Shown here: positions 17,665 to 26,628 of the stretch, piece by piece
Position numbering within the stretch: position 1 is the first letter of the stretch
How the letters are laid out: every line of letters starts with the position of its first letter
Origin: Terriglobales bacterium
GTDB taxonomy: Bacteria; Acidobacteriota; Terriglobia; Terriglobales; Acidobacteriaceae
DNA: 64,000 nucleotides
Assembly (NCBI GenBank): GCA_035567895.1
Contig: DATMPC010000001.1
Span: 62,001-126,000 of the forward strand
Reading direction: 5' to 3'
Program-made: the position numbers and the translations under genes
Notes under the pieces: model-generated
Seen by the model: only the letters and a program-made list of their open reading frames with translations
Told to the model about the DNA's origin: nothing
Databases searched by the model: none

Positions 17665-19572
17665 ATGGACTTGCAGCAAAAAATTCGAACACTTCCCATC
17701 AGCCCGGGCGTGTACATGTACAAGAACGCCGAGGGAGAGGTGATCTACGTCGGCAAGGCCAAGAGCCTGCGGGCGAGAGTGCGTTCGTACCTGCTTGAAG
17801 CCGCTACTCAGGATGCCAAGACTGGCTCGCTCATGCGCGAGGCGGTCGACGTGGAGTACATCGTCGTCGAAAACGAGCGCGAAGCGCTGGCTCTCGAGAA
17901 CAATCTCATCAAGCAAAAGAAGCCTCGTTTCAACATTCTGCTGCGTGACGACAAGACATACCCTTACATCAAGCTCACTCTCGCCGACCGTTTCCCGAAG
18001 GTCTTCGTCACGCGGAGGTTGAAGAAGGACGGAAGCGCCTATTACGGCCCTTATTTCCCGGCTAACCTGGCCCATCGCACAGTCGATCTGATTCACCGCA
18101 GTTTTCTGATTCCGTCCTGCAAGATTGATTTATCGCGCTACCATCCGCGTCCCTGTCTGCAGTACTACATCAAGCGCTGTCTTGGTCCTTGCGTGAAGGA
18201 CTTGACCACGACAGATCGCTACGCCGAGGCCGTCCGGGATGTTCAATTCTTCCTTGAGGGTCGCCAGGTTGATCTTGCTCGCTCGCTGCGAGCCCGCATG
18301 GAACGAGCCGCTCAGGAGCAGGAGTACGAGTCTGCTGCTAAGTACCGTGACCTGATCAGTACGGTGGAAGATTTGATGGAACGCCAACGCATGGCGACCG
18401 TTCAAGGCGATGACATGGATGTCTTTGGGTTCCATTACGAGAACCAGATGCTGGCCGTGAACCTATTCCACATGCGCGGCGGGCGCATCCTCGATCGTCG
18501 CGAGCTATTTTGGGAGGACCTGCCTGAATTTGAACTCATGCCACGCAGCGAAGACGTGGAACGCAGCGAACCTGCTGATGGGGACCGACCTCCAAGACCA
18601 GAGTTTGATCCAGGACTGTTCTTTTCAGCCTTGTTGAAGCAGTGCTACATCGACCAGCAGTATGTGCCGCGTACAATCCTTGTCCCGGTTGACTTCAATG
18701 AACGTCTCGCCTTGGAAGAGCTGCTTTCGGAAAAACGCGGCGCGAAAGTTGAGATCCTTGTTCCCGTCCGTGGAGAAAAACGTTCGCTCATCGATCTGGC
18801 TGCCATGAACGCGCACCAAATTTACGATCAACGGTTCCGTGTGATGAAGCCCTCGGTTAAGGCCATTCAGGAATCGCTGCAAGATGCCCTTACCTTGCCC
18901 ACACTTCCAACACGCATCGAGTGCTTCGATATTTCTCACATTCAGGGTGCGGAAACCGTCGCCTCCATGGTGATATGGGAAGACGGTCAGATGAAGAAGT
19001 CAGATTACCGAAAGTTCATCATCCGTACCGTGGAAGGCGTCGATGATTTCGCGTCAATGCGTGAGGTGATTACTCGTCGCTACAAGCGCGTAACGAGTGA
19101 AAAGCAGAAAATGCCGAGTCTGGTACTGATTGATGGCGGCATCGGACAGCTCCATGCTGCAGCCGAGGCGCTAGAGTCGCTTGAAATTACAACTCAGCCA
19201 CTCGCGTCGATTGCTAAGCGTGAAGAGATCATCTATGTGCATGGCCAGGAAGATGATCCCGTGGTTCTCGACCGCCATTCACCCGTGCTGCACCTCGTGC
19301 AAATGATTCGCGACGAATCGCACCGATTTGCCGTCACCTTTCACCGCAAGCGCCGCGAAATGCGCGACCGAGCGTCCGAACTACTTGGAATTCCAGGCAT
19401 CGGCGCCCTTACCACCCGCAGACTGGTTGAGCACTTCGGCAGTGTTCGCGCAGTAAAAGAAGCTGAACCTGCGGCACTATCTGCCGTTGTTACCCCCGCG
19501 CAGGCCGCAGCGATTCTCGAGCATTTCCGGCAGGGAGAGACAAACACGAAGGACACGAAGGCCAACGCATGA
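17665..19572 (+). CDS. uvrC: UvrABC system protein C (excinuclease)
   Basis: 635 residues from the ATG at 17665 (a TTG at 17650 would add five). UvrC makes both incisions in nucleotide excision repair. It has a GIY-YIG domain at the N-terminus (GVYMYKNAEGEVIYVGKA), a UVR segment (EQEYESAAKYRDLI) that contacts UvrB, the RNase H-like nuclease (IECFDISHIQGAE; SLVLIDGGIGQL) and a C-terminal helix-hairpin-helix pair (LLGIPGIGALTTRRL). The last ten or so residues (NTKDTKANA) are coded by an intergenic-type repeat, so the tail is probably not functional. The stop overlaps the start of the lolA gene by 4 bp. Confidence 0.96.
   Translation: MDLQQKIRTLPISPGVYMYKNAEGEVIYVGKAKSLRARVRSYLLEAATQDAKTGSLMREAVDVEYIVVENEREALALENNLIKQKKPRFNILLRDDKTYPYIKLTLADRFPKVFVTRRLKKDGSAYYGPYFPANLAHRTVDLIHRSFLIPSCKIDLSRYHPRPCLQYYIKRCLGPCVKDLTTTDRYAEAVRDVQFFLEGRQVDLARSLRARMERAAQEQEYESAAKYRDLISTVEDLMERQRMATVQGDDMDVFGFHYENQMLAVNLFHMRGGRILDRRELFWEDLPEFELMPRSEDVERSEPADGDRPPRPEFDPGLFFSALLKQCYIDQQYVPRTILVPVDFNERLALEELLSEKRGAKVEILVPVRGEKRSLIDLAAMNAHQIYDQRFRVMKPSVKAIQESLQDALTLPTLPTRIECFDISHIQGAETVASMVIWEDGQMKKSDYRKFIIRTVEGVDDFASMREVITRRYKRVTSEKQKMPSLVLIDGGIGQLHAAAEALESLEITTQPLASIAKREEIIYVHGQEDDPVVLDRHSPVLHLVQMIRDESHRFAVTFHRKRREMRDRASELLGIPGIGALTTRRLVEHFGSVRAVKEAEPAALSAVVTPAQAAAILEHFRQGETNTKDTKANA
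19543..19561. repeat. CACGAAGG repeat inside the 3' end of uvrC
   Basis: AACACGAAGGACACGAAGG lies in frame in the last codons of uvrC and codes for the unusual tail. It pairs as an inverted repeat with 17626-17644 at the other side of the gene. Confidence 0.7.
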
Positions 19573-20273
19573 GGTCGCGAAGCCGGTGCGGGCAACTCCT
19601 GAAATCAACCTGCATGCGGCCTCCCATAGCACTTTTGTTGTTGGTGTTCTTACTTGCCGGGCTTAGCTTTGCAGACGACTCGGCGGTCTCGAAGGTCGCC
19701 TCCCGCATCGATCGCCGCTATAACCACCTCGCCACTCTCAAAGCGCAATTCCAGGAGACCTACAACGGCGCCGGGCTCGCGCGAAATGAATCGGGCGTGC
19801 TCTGGCTACAGAAGCCAGGCAAGATGCGCTGGCAATATGAGCAGCCCACACCGAAACTCTTTATCGTCGACGGAAAGAACGCGTTCTTTTACGTTCCGTC
19901 AGAACGGCAGGCACGGCGAATGCCGGCCAAGAAGCTCGACGATTTTCGCTCTCCGATCCGCTATCTTCTCGGACGCACGAACCTGCAGCAGGAATTCACG
20001 AAGTTAGCCATTTCGTCGGAGGCGCCAAGACAGCCCGGCGACGTAGTGCTCGAGGGCATCCCCAAAGGAATGGAAGATCGAGTTCAGCGCGTATTGCTTG
20101 AAATTAACCCAGCAGATCAGATCGTGCGCCTTCGTGTCGAGGAGCTCGATGGATCATCAACCGAGTTCGTCTTTCGAGACATCCAACAGAACATACCAGT
20201 AAAGTCGGATCTTTTTCGCTTCACTCCGCCCCCCGGCGTTGAGATCGTAGAAAGCGAAAACGTTGAACCGTAG
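19569..20273 (+). CDS. lolA: Outer-membrane lipoprotein carrier protein LolA
   Basis: 234 residues as listed, or 219 from the internal ATG at 19614, which begins a cleaner signal peptide (RPPIALLLLVFLLAGLSFA). LolA carries lipoproteins from the inner-membrane LolCDE complex across the periplasm. The typical fold signatures are present: QFQETYNGAG, the strand pair GVLWLQKPGKMRWQYEQP and LFIVDGKNAFFYVP. The first start overlaps the uvrC stop (ATGA), so coupling is likely. No lolB is nearby. Confidence 0.88.
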   Translation: MRSRSRCGQLLKSTCMRPPIALLLLVFLLAGLSFADDSAVSKVASRIDRRYNHLATLKAQFQETYNGAGLARNESGVLWLQKPGKMRWQYEQPTPKLFIVDGKNAFFYVPSERQARRMPAKKLDDFRSPIRYLLGRTNLQQEFTKLAISSEAPRQPGDVVLEGIPKGMEDRVQRVLLEINPADQIVRLRVEELDGSSTEFVFRDIQQNIPVKSDLFRFTPPPGVEIVESENVEP

Positions 20274-20490
20274 AGTCAGGTAGAGACGCAGCAATTCTGC
20301 AGGGCTGTCCAAAGTGGCTCTCGACCAAGAGAATTTCCGCGTCGCAGAGGAGTGCCGAGCCCTTTCGCGGCACGTCTGAAACTAGCCCCGGGCTTATTCT
20401 CAACCGTGCCGCAAAAATCGCGACACTTCCTTTGCAGTCAGAAGAGAACTTGGACTAGCCTGCGGCGCGCTGAGCGTCTACCGTTGACAG

Positions 20491-20518
20491 AAAAAAGGCC
20501 GGACATCTTTGTCCGACC
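20491..20518 (-). terminator. Intrinsic terminator of the BON lipoprotein gene
   Basis: On the minus strand GGTCGGACA and TGTCCGGCC form a 9-bp stem (one T-G pair) with a 4-nt loop, followed by TTTTTT. It lies 18 bp past the stop of the leftward BON lipoprotein gene. Confidence 0.9.
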
Positions 20519-20535
20519 TCTGCTTACGAGTATTG

Positions 20536-21648
20536 TTACTGCGGATCCCCGCTGTTGTCCGGGCGAATCACCGTTCCGTGACGCTCGGTGCTGGCGGACG
20601 GCATGACCGAAATCGGATTCTGCAGGCGGAAACTGACTAGAGTCTCAGGACGCAGCTCCACTTTTTGTCCTTTGGTGATCGTGTTCGCGCCAGCACCCGC
20701 ACCAGCTCCGGCGGTTGCACCGATGGCAGCGCCCTTGCCGCCGCCGAAGATGCCGCCGAGGATCGCGCCCACCGCGGCCCCACCGCCGACCTTCTCTGCC
20801 GTGTTCTTGCCGCGAGCATCACCTTTGCGAGCCCATGTGTCGGTTGCGATCTGATACGTCTTGCCGTTAAAGCTGAGGCGCTCAACGTTGAGCACAAGTG
20901 AAGATCCACCGGTGTAGTGAGTGGCAGCATGCGCTTCCATCACTCGACCTTCGACCTCGGCGCCTGCTGGGATGACGGTCTGATCGTCAACTACGATGTC
21001 GGCGTTCAAGGTTCCATGCCAAGGATCAGCTTCGTGATTTGTCTCCGAACTCAGGCCTTCCACAGTCCGCACCTGCAGAACTGTTCCAGCCGGAACTGTG
21101 ACCTTCTGCGGAGGAGGCGGGGGTGGAGGCGGAGTGTAGGTGCTCGCCGTCGAGTTGCTGGAACCGAAATCAGAACTGTTCGAGCTAGCGCTCGTGCCCT
21201 GTGAGTTCGCGTACGAACTGGAAGATGAGGGTAGCGAATGACGCGGACGCACCTTGGTTGTTGTTGCACGGCTCGGCGAGGAGCGGCGTGGTGCCGGTTG
21301 CTCCACTTCAGGCTCAGGGGTTGGAGCAGCTTGCGCCGTCTGCACTGCCAGGCGGCTGATTACTTGCTTTACGCCCTGTGCCTGCTGGGCATCGTTGAGT
21401 GCGGATGTGATTTCAGCGTCGCTATTCACAGCACCGCTCAGCGTCACGACGCCTTTGTCGGAGTTGATGGCGATCTCGCGGCCACTCAGCGACGGATCCG
21501 AACTAATCTTGGTTTGTACATTGCCGGCGACCTGGGCATCAGTGAGGTCGCCACTGGCTACGTTGGCCGACTTTGAGCAGCCACTGATTGCTGCAACCAT
21601 AAGCAGCAATGCCAACGTGAAGACTGCTCCTGCGGACTTGAATCTCAT
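20536..21648 (-). CDS. BON-domain lipoprotein with glycine zipper
   Basis: 370 residues from the ATG at 21648, which has AAGGAGAG at a good distance; a longer reading to 21711 lacks support. A signal peptide with a lipobox (AISGC, Cys at about 24) predicts a lipoprotein. A BON domain covers about 35-100. Then follow a Ser/Thr/Pro linker with a run of Pro (about 170-180), a beta-rich domain, and a glycine zipper (about 285-325, [20 protein letters not shown]) able to insert in or associate with a membrane. BON domains bind membranes or peptidoglycan-like surfaces. It is likely an outer-membrane or periplasmic stress protein; exact function unknown. Confidence 0.75.
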   Translation of the reverse strand: MRFKSAGAVFTLALLLMVAAISGCSKSANVASGDLTDAQVAGNVQTKISSDPSLSGREIAINSDKGVVTLSGAVNSDAEITSALNDAQQAQGVKQVISRLAVQTAQAAPTPEPEVEQPAPRRSSPSRATTTKVRPRHSLPSSSSSYANSQGTSASSNSSDFGSSNSTASTYTPPPPPPPPQKVTVPAGTVLQVRTVEGLSSETNHEADPWHGTLNADIVVDDQTVIPAGAEVEGRVMEAHAATHYTGGSSLVLNVERLSFNGKTYQIATDTWARKGDARGKNTAEKVGGGAAVGAILGGIFGGGKGAAIGATAGAGAGAGANTITKGQKVELRPETLVSFRLQNPISVMPSASTERHGTVIRPDNSGDPQ

Positions 21649-21877
21649 AACACTCTCCTTCAGCATGTCTCTCCTGTACGAACGGGCTATCTGTCGGTCT
21701 CTTGCGAACATTGAATCTAGTCCTCTGAATCGTGAGGAGATACCCGACTATTCTATAACCCGCAGAGTAGTTGTTTGTTGCTAACGCCTTAAACGAATCA
21801 TTCAATTGCGGTGCTAGCGACCGGGAAAATGCCTTAGATTGCGCAAAATCGGACCAACACCTTGAGTATCACAGAGA

Positions 21878-22774
21878 TCAGGGCAATAGGTATCGGCCCA
21901 GTCCCGCGCGAAATTTCTCCGGCTCGATCTGGAAGATGCGTTTCATGTGAGTTGGATCAGCAGTTGAACCTTCTTCCATCATCCGCAACTGCACTGAGGT
22001 GACCGGCGGCCTCATCGGGAGAATTGAAAAAATAGCAGCCGCAGCTTTCATTACCGGTATGGGAACATGCGCAACGGCTTTGCGGACAGCAAGGTGCTCC
22101 GCGATGGCTTCGCCGATTTCGTCGAGAGTAAGTTCTTCCCCGCCGACTACGTCTATCGTTTGCCCGGTCGTGGCGGGATTTGCCAGTGATTGTGTGAAGC
22201 ATTCAACAACATCGTCGACATGCACAGGACAAAACCGGTATTTTCCCGTTCCCGGAACTGGCCGAATGAATGGCGCTGCGCGCATTACTTCGACCATCTG
22301 CTTGACAAATGCACTGCCCAGCCCAACGATCAGCGACGGCCGAAGGACCACAAAGGGAATCCCGCTGTTGCGAACCTCTTCTTCAGCAGCGAACTTCGTC
22401 GTGTGATATGTAGTCGCATTCGCTGGGCGCGCGCCCAACGCAGACATCTGCACGAACCGTTTCACTCCAGTTTTGCGCGCAGCCTTAACCAGGTTTCTGG
22501 TTCCGAGGTAATGGACACTCTTGAAGGTAGCGGCGCCACTCTCGTAAATAATTCCGACCAGGTTGATCACTGCATCGCATCCCGCAACGCGCTCGCTCAG
22601 ATTTTCGGAGTTGATGTCACCTTCGATTTCTTCAACTCTTCCAGTTGGAGCCGCGGCACAGCGCAGCAAGCCACGTCGCCTCACGAGCGCTCGTACGGTG
22701 TGTCCCTCAGCCAGCAGTCGCGCGAGCAGGTGAGAACCCACAAATCCAGTGGCACCGGTCAGGAAGACTCTCAT
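21878..22774 (-). CDS. NAD(P)-binding epimerase/dehydratase-like protein (NDUFA9-like)
   Basis: 298 residues of the atypical short-chain dehydrogenase class. The N-terminus has the dinucleotide motif TGATGFVGSHL (6-16). The active-site pattern YxxxK is YHTTK (about 122-126), after SALGA, and the C-terminal half is the substrate lobe (PFIRPVPGTGKYRFCPVHVDDV). This resembles the NDUFA9-like branch that binds NAD(P) and quinone- or membrane-related partners. A GGAG box lies 6 nt before the ATG. It is a single gene with a clear gap on either side. The substrate cannot be told. Confidence 0.8.
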   Translation of the reverse strand: MRVFLTGATGFVGSHLLARLLAEGHTVRALVRRRGLLRCAAAPTGRVEEIEGDINSENLSERVAGCDAVINLVGIIYESGAATFKSVHYLGTRNLVKAARKTGVKRFVQMSALGARPANATTYHTTKFAAEEEVRNSGIPFVVLRPSLIVGLGSAFVKQMVEVMRAAPFIRPVPGTGKYRFCPVHVDDVVECFTQSLANPATTGQTIDVVGGEELTLDEIGEAIAEHLAVRKAVAHVPIPVMKAAAAIFSILPMRPPVTSVQLRMMEEGSTADPTHMKRIFQIEPEKFRAGLGRYLLP

Positions 22775-23077
22775 CTCAGACTCCGCAATGCGTATTTGCG
22801 CGTACGCAACTTCGCAACCTGGGCGGCGCTACTCCAGCTTCGCTTCTCCGCTGCATTTGCATCCCGCTTGCGTAGTGTAAAGGCGCGCCCTCTGAAGAAC
22901 AGCCTCCGTTAAGTCTTTGGCCTTATACCCATTGCTCGCTACGAAAATCGCATACTGCGGGCGCAACTTCTGCTTTTGGGGTTGGTTTTTAGTACCAAAG
23001 ACACCCCACTAAGGGTCGACTGTGCTGGGCAAGCGCCATCCGGATACAGCAGCTCCGAAGTGGAGGGAGGGAGATCA

Positions 23078-23665
23078 ATGAAATTTTTCAACAAAACTTT
23101 GCTCTGGACCATGGCTCTTGCCATTGCGGGGAGCACTGCAGGGGTAGTGCAAGCGAGTGCGCAGGATCGGGATCACGATCGCGACAACTGGAAGCATCGT
23201 GACAAGGATTGGGAAAAGCGTCAGGAAAGAGAGCCGAAAGAGCGCGAGAAAGAATGGCGCCGCTACCATGACAACGGCAGCCACAACGGCTGGTACAACC
23301 GCAACGGTGACCGCGGATACAACAATAATGGGTATTACGGCCCGTACCGGAACAACGGCGGCTATTACGGAAACGGCGGCTATTACGGCAACGGCGGTTA
23401 CAACGGACGCGGAAACTCCGGATATTACGGACGCGGCATGGGGCAAGCCCAACAGATCGGCTACCAAGACGGGCTCCGTCACGGCCAGAGCGACCGCGCC
23501 ACTGGACACAGCTATCGGCCATCTCACGATGACGACTACCGGAACGCCAGTCGCGGATACAGCTCAGCCTCCGGCAGTAAGGATCAGTACAAAGCCATCT
23601 ACCGTCAGGGATACGAGCAGGGCTATCGACAGGGCTATGGTTCCGGAGGGCGATTCGGCTTTTAG
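23078..23665 (+). CDS. Secreted Gly/Tyr/Asn-rich protein with GYxxGY C-terminus
   Basis: 195 residues from the ATG at 23078, preceded by GGAGGGAGG; the longer reading from 22976 is not supported. A signal peptide ends near SAQ (about 28). Then come a charged Arg/Asp/Glu/Lys-rich stretch, a low-complexity Tyr/Gly/Asn section with repeats of GGYYGNGG, and a C-terminal GYxxGY motif (QGYEQGYRQGY). It is probably an intrinsically disordered envelope or surface protein. The end motif resembles that of the secreted protein at 9226-9924. A hairpin terminator follows directly. Confidence 0.65.
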   Translation: MKFFNKTLLWTMALAIAGSTAGVVQASAQDRDHDRDNWKHRDKDWEKRQEREPKEREKEWRRYHDNGSHNGWYNRNGDRGYNNNGYYGPYRNNGGYYGNGGYYGNGGYNGRGNSGYYGRGMGQAQQIGYQDGLRHGQSDRATGHSYRPSHDDDYRNASRGYSSASGSKDQYKAIYRQGYEQGYRQGYGSGGRFGF

Positions 23666-23695
23666 GCGGGCTCGCTTTCGGGTTTCCTAAACCAA

Positions 23696-23735
23696 AATGA
23701 GCAGGCCAACCATGGCCTGCTCATTGTTGTTTGCG
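23696..23735 (+). terminator. Hairpin terminator of the Gly/Tyr-rich gene
   Basis: A perfect 13-bp stem, AATGAGCAGGCCA and TGGCCTGCTCATT, with the 4-nt loop ACCA, followed by GTTGTTTG. It lies 30 bp after the stop of the gene at 23078-23665. The T-run is weak but the stem is very strong. Confidence 0.75.
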
Positions 23736-23987
23736 GCTTAAAGCGCCGCAAGCGCGCTCGAAGTGCCTCGCCTACAGCGTTACAGGCACTAATTGATCCC
23801 TGTCTTCGCGCCGTTTACACCGGAACTTCGTCCCGGGAATTCCACTCTTCGGCGGATGAAATACCCCTCCGAGAGGATTTAGACTATTGGGAATCATAGG
23901 CTCTGCGGAATTAACCGTTGTCGTCACAGTAATTTGCCGCCTATCACCAAGGAATCTGTTTCCAAAGTCTGGAGAATTTCTTATCAA

Positions 23988-24566
23988 ATGAGGCTCTTAG
24001 CCGTCGCACTTGTATCGGTTTTAAGTTTAAGTTGTTCGCTCGACGCGACTCCGCCACTCTCCCTGCTGCTGGTCGGCAACGGGGAATCGGATGCCGTCAA
24101 GAGCGTCTCTGAGGGGGATAAGGCCCCCAACTTCACCTTGCCGTCGCAAGACGGCAGCTCTATCTCGCTCGATCAATATCGTGGAAAGTGGGTGGTGTTG
24201 TACTTCTATCCCAAAGATTTCACGCAGGGTTGCACGATTGAGGCACACAACTTCCAGAGAGATGAAGCACAATACCAAGCGAAGAGCGCAGTGATTCTGG
24301 GTGTAAGCCTCGACTCAAGCGATTCCCACAAGGAGTTCTGCACGAAGGAAGGATTAAACTTCAAACTCCTTTCCGACGAATCGGCGAAGGTTGTAAGCGA
24401 GTACGGCAGCTTGAGCGAGTTTCAGGGTAAGAAGTACGCGGCCCGCAACACATTCATCATCGGTCCTGACGGAGTCGTACGTAAGATTTTTCGTGGAGTA
24501 AAGCCCAACGGACACAGCCAGGAAGTCCTGGTTACCTTAGGAGATTTACAACACACAAAGGCCTAG
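23988..24566 (+). CDS. Secreted Bcp/AhpC-type peroxiredoxin without the usual resolving Cys
   Basis: 192 residues from the ATG at 23988 (a TTG start at 23934 is possible). An N-terminal hydrophobic signal (1-20) suggests export to the periplasm. The peroxiredoxin core has YFYPKDFTQGCT with the peroxidatic C82. The position five further, Cys in many Bcp proteins (GCTKEAC), is H87, so it may act as a one-Cys enzyme or use another thiol. It would reduce peroxides. It is followed after 12 bp by an ECF sigma factor gene and then by an anti-sigma gene, which suggests that the unit answers to oxidative stress. Confidence 0.85.
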   Translation: MRLLAVALVSVLSLSCSLDATPPLSLLLVGNGESDAVKSVSEGDKAPNFTLPSQDGSSISLDQYRGKWVVLYFYPKDFTQGCTIEAHNFQRDEAQYQAKSAVILGVSLDSSDSHKEFCTKEGLNFKLLSDESAKVVSEYGSLSEFQGKKYAARNTFIIGPDGVVRKIFRGVKPNGHSQEVLVTLGDLQHTKA

Positions 24567-24578
24567 TACCCGGTTGGA

Positions 24579-25145
24579 TTGCATTCCCGGTTCAGCGAGG
24601 AAGCGATACAAATCATAGGCGATACGCGGCAAAAGGAGTTTGAGCAGCTAGCGCTGGTACATCTGCGCGCGCTGCTGCGAGCCGCAGTGCGTCTGGCCCG
24701 TGATGTGGCCATAGCAGAGGACTTGGTGCAAGATGCGATGCTTCGTGCCTGGCGCCACTTTGACCGGTTTCAGCCGGGAACGAACTGTAAGGCATGGCTC
24801 TTTCGCATCATGCTGAACTGCTGGACCACGCGTCATCAGCAGATCAGGCAGGAGGCGATCCAGTTCTTCCCGGAGCAGTACGCAGAGAATACGGGCGATG
24901 AACGGCGTCCACCAACACGCTTCACCGCCGAAGAAATTCAGAACTCGATCGATTTGCTGAACGAGGAGTACCGGACGGTTCTCCTGCTGTTCGCGGTCGA
25001 AGGGTTCTCCTGTAAGGAGATTGCAGAGATTTTGGGAATTCCGATTGGCACAGTAATGTCGCGGCTCTCACGGGCACGCACGATGGTGAAGTGCGATCTG
25101 TCGAAGCGCGAAACGCGTTACATGAAAGCGAAAGCAAGACTATGA
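24579..25145 (+). CDS. ECF (sigma-70 family) RNA polymerase sigma factor
   Basis: 188 residues. Region 2 is seen at about 30-95 (AIAEDLVQDAMLRAWRHF; KAWLFRIMLNCW) and region 4 at about 125-175 (FSCKEIAEILGIPIGTVMS), the two domains of ECF sigma factors. It would direct RNA polymerase to promoters of a cell-envelope or stress regulon when released. The start is a TTG at 24579 without a clear ribosome site. The next gene (anti-sigma) overlaps its stop by 4 bp, the classic pair arrangement. The peroxiredoxin upstream may be a target or a co-regulated partner. Confidence 0.88.
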   Translation: MHSRFSEEAIQIIGDTRQKEFEQLALVHLRALLRAAVRLARDVAIAEDLVQDAMLRAWRHFDRFQPGTNCKAWLFRIMLNCWTTRHQQIRQEAIQFFPEQYAENTGDERRPPTRFTAEEIQNSIDLLNEEYRTVLLLFAVEGFSCKEIAEILGIPIGTVMSRLSRARTMVKCDLSKRETRYMKAKARL

Positions 25146-25912
25146 ACTGTACGTACAGCGAACAAGTCACCGACGCTTACATTTCGGGAGAGATTGAAGG
25201 TCCCGAGTGGCGCACCCACCTCAGCAAATGTCCGGAGTGCGCCGCCAAACTGGCCGCAGAATCGGATTTCGACCTCGTTATAAAACATGCCGTGAGCGAA
25301 GAACGGCTGCACACCAGGCAGCTCGAGGCGCACGTCCGCAATGCCATTCGAAATTCCTCGCCATGGAATACGCCGGTCATGATGCTAGTCCGCTACAGCG
25401 TTGCGGCGACAGTGATTTTTGCAACGCTGTTAGTCGCGACGTTTGGCTATGCCAAAGGACGAATGGATCTGAGCGCAACCTGCGGCGACGCGGCTGACGA
25501 TCATCGGGAAGAGGTCATCGGCAAGGCTCCGAGAAAGTGGAAGGTGGAGGACAAAGACGTACAGGCACTCGCGCAGCGCCTGGTTGGCGATCCTAAGGCC
25601 CCGGAACGCGTTGCACCTGCCGGCTATCACCTTGTGGGAGCACGCGTGTGCGTCCTGCACGGCAAGCGTTACATGCATCTCGACTACTCCGACGGCATGA
25701 ACCAAGTTTCACTTTTCCTCCGGCATCAGGACAATCAGCGCTTCAGCACTCGCGTGCTGAGTTGGTTCCAAAACAACTCCCCCGCCGCCCAAAACGTAGA
25801 GGGTCTCACAGTCGGTTCGGTCCAGAGGCACAATGTCGCCTTGTTACTGGTTTCCGCATCCCCAGTTCCTGACGTTGAGAAAATCGTAAAAGAGGCCGGT
25901 GACCGCCTATAG
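25142..25912 (+). CDS. Zinc-binding anti-sigma factor, membrane-anchored
   Basis: 256 residues from the ATG at 25142 that overlaps the sigma stop (ATGA). The N-terminal ZAS motif HxxxCxxC is present (H26, C30, C33), as in zinc anti-sigma domains that hold the sigma factor. A membrane segment spans about 80-103, and an outer domain of about 150 residues follows (with Cys at GARVCVLHGKR). In known ZAS proteins thiol oxidation releases the sigma factor; with a peroxiredoxin in the same operon, redox control is plausible. That is inference. Confidence 0.82.
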   Translation: MNCTYSEQVTDAYISGEIEGPEWRTHLSKCPECAAKLAAESDFDLVIKHAVSEERLHTRQLEAHVRNAIRNSSPWNTPVMMLVRYSVAATVIFATLLVATFGYAKGRMDLSATCGDAADDHREEVIGKAPRKWKVEDKDVQALAQRLVGDPKAPERVAPAGYHLVGARVCVLHGKRYMHLDYSDGMNQVSLFLRHQDNQRFSTRVLSWFQNNSPAAQNVEGLTVGSVQRHNVALLLVSASPVPDVEKIVKEAGDRL

Positions 25913-26094
25913 GTTGGGGCAGGAAGCGAATCGACCAGGAGCAGTAAACCAAAAAGAGTGGGCTAATCAAGACGCTCAACCCATGTGGACGGCAGGCCCG
26001 CCCTTCCCGTTTTGATTCTCGCCTCCGAGTCGTAAGGATCTCGCATTGGGTGGGAAGAGCAAAACGAGTGTAACTCCGTTTTTAAAGCTCTCCT

Positions 26095-26511
26095 TTACTC
26101 TCTCATCGATCCTGGACTATATAGAGCTCGCAGCACGTGGCGATAGCTTCGGCTGCAAGGCAGTTCCTTGCCGTCGCGCAGCGAAACGATAAATTCGCCG
26201 CTGTTGCAGGGCTGTAGTTCCCTGATGCGACTGACGTTCACGACAAAAGAGCGATGAATCCGAATGAATCGGGAGCTGTCGAGTCTTTCCGCGATTTTGC
26301 TGATGGGTTGGCGGAAGAGGTGCGAGTCCCTTCCGGTAAGGTGCAGTCGAACGTAGTTTGCCTGGGCCTCGATCCAATCGATGTCGTCTACAGGAACAAA
26401 GATCACGCGACCGCCCGACTTGATAATCAGCCGACCGTTCGGTTTATGACCGTTTTCCAAAGGATCGCCGGTCACTACCTTGCCCATCCACACCTGGTCG
26501 CCTACGCCCAC
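26095..26511 (-). CDS. Stand-alone LytTR DNA-binding regulator
   Basis: 138 residues (GTG at 26511) or 130 from the ATG at 26487. Nearly the whole protein is a LytTR domain: IIKSGGRVIFVPVDDIDWIEA, then the FIRIHRSFVVNV stretch and the C-terminal DGKELPCSRSYR. LytTR domains bind DNA as beta-rich folds and often control virulence or envelope genes. There is no receiver or membrane domain, so the input is unknown. It lies head-to-head with the MocR gene; the 117-bp gap holds possible operators for both. Confidence 0.85.
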   Translation of the reverse strand: MGVGDQVWMGKVVTGDPLENGHKPNGRLIIKSGGRVIFVPVDDIDWIEAQANYVRLHLTGRDSHLFRQPISKIAERLDSSRFIRIHRSFVVNVSRIRELQPCNSGEFIVSLRDGKELPCSRSYRHVLRALYSPGSMRE

Positions 26512-26567
26512 TTCAACGTCCCCCTGCCAGTTTTATAAAGCTTTCCAAAGTGATAGAGTCGGCCAAA

Positions 26568-26592
26568 AAGTGGTTTGCCGCAATATCCACTT
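26568..26592. promoter_or_regulatory. Possible operator between the LytTR and MocR genes
   Basis: AAGTGG (26568-26573) and CCACTT (26587-26592) form an inverted repeat with a 13-bp spacer. Similar words, CCAAAGTG and CCAAAAAGTGG, occur as direct repeats just upstream, an arrangement typical of MocR binding sites. The role is inferred from position only. Confidence 0.35.
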
Positions 26593-26628
26593 GGTGGAAA
26601 ATTCGTATAGCCATTATGATTTGGCGAA

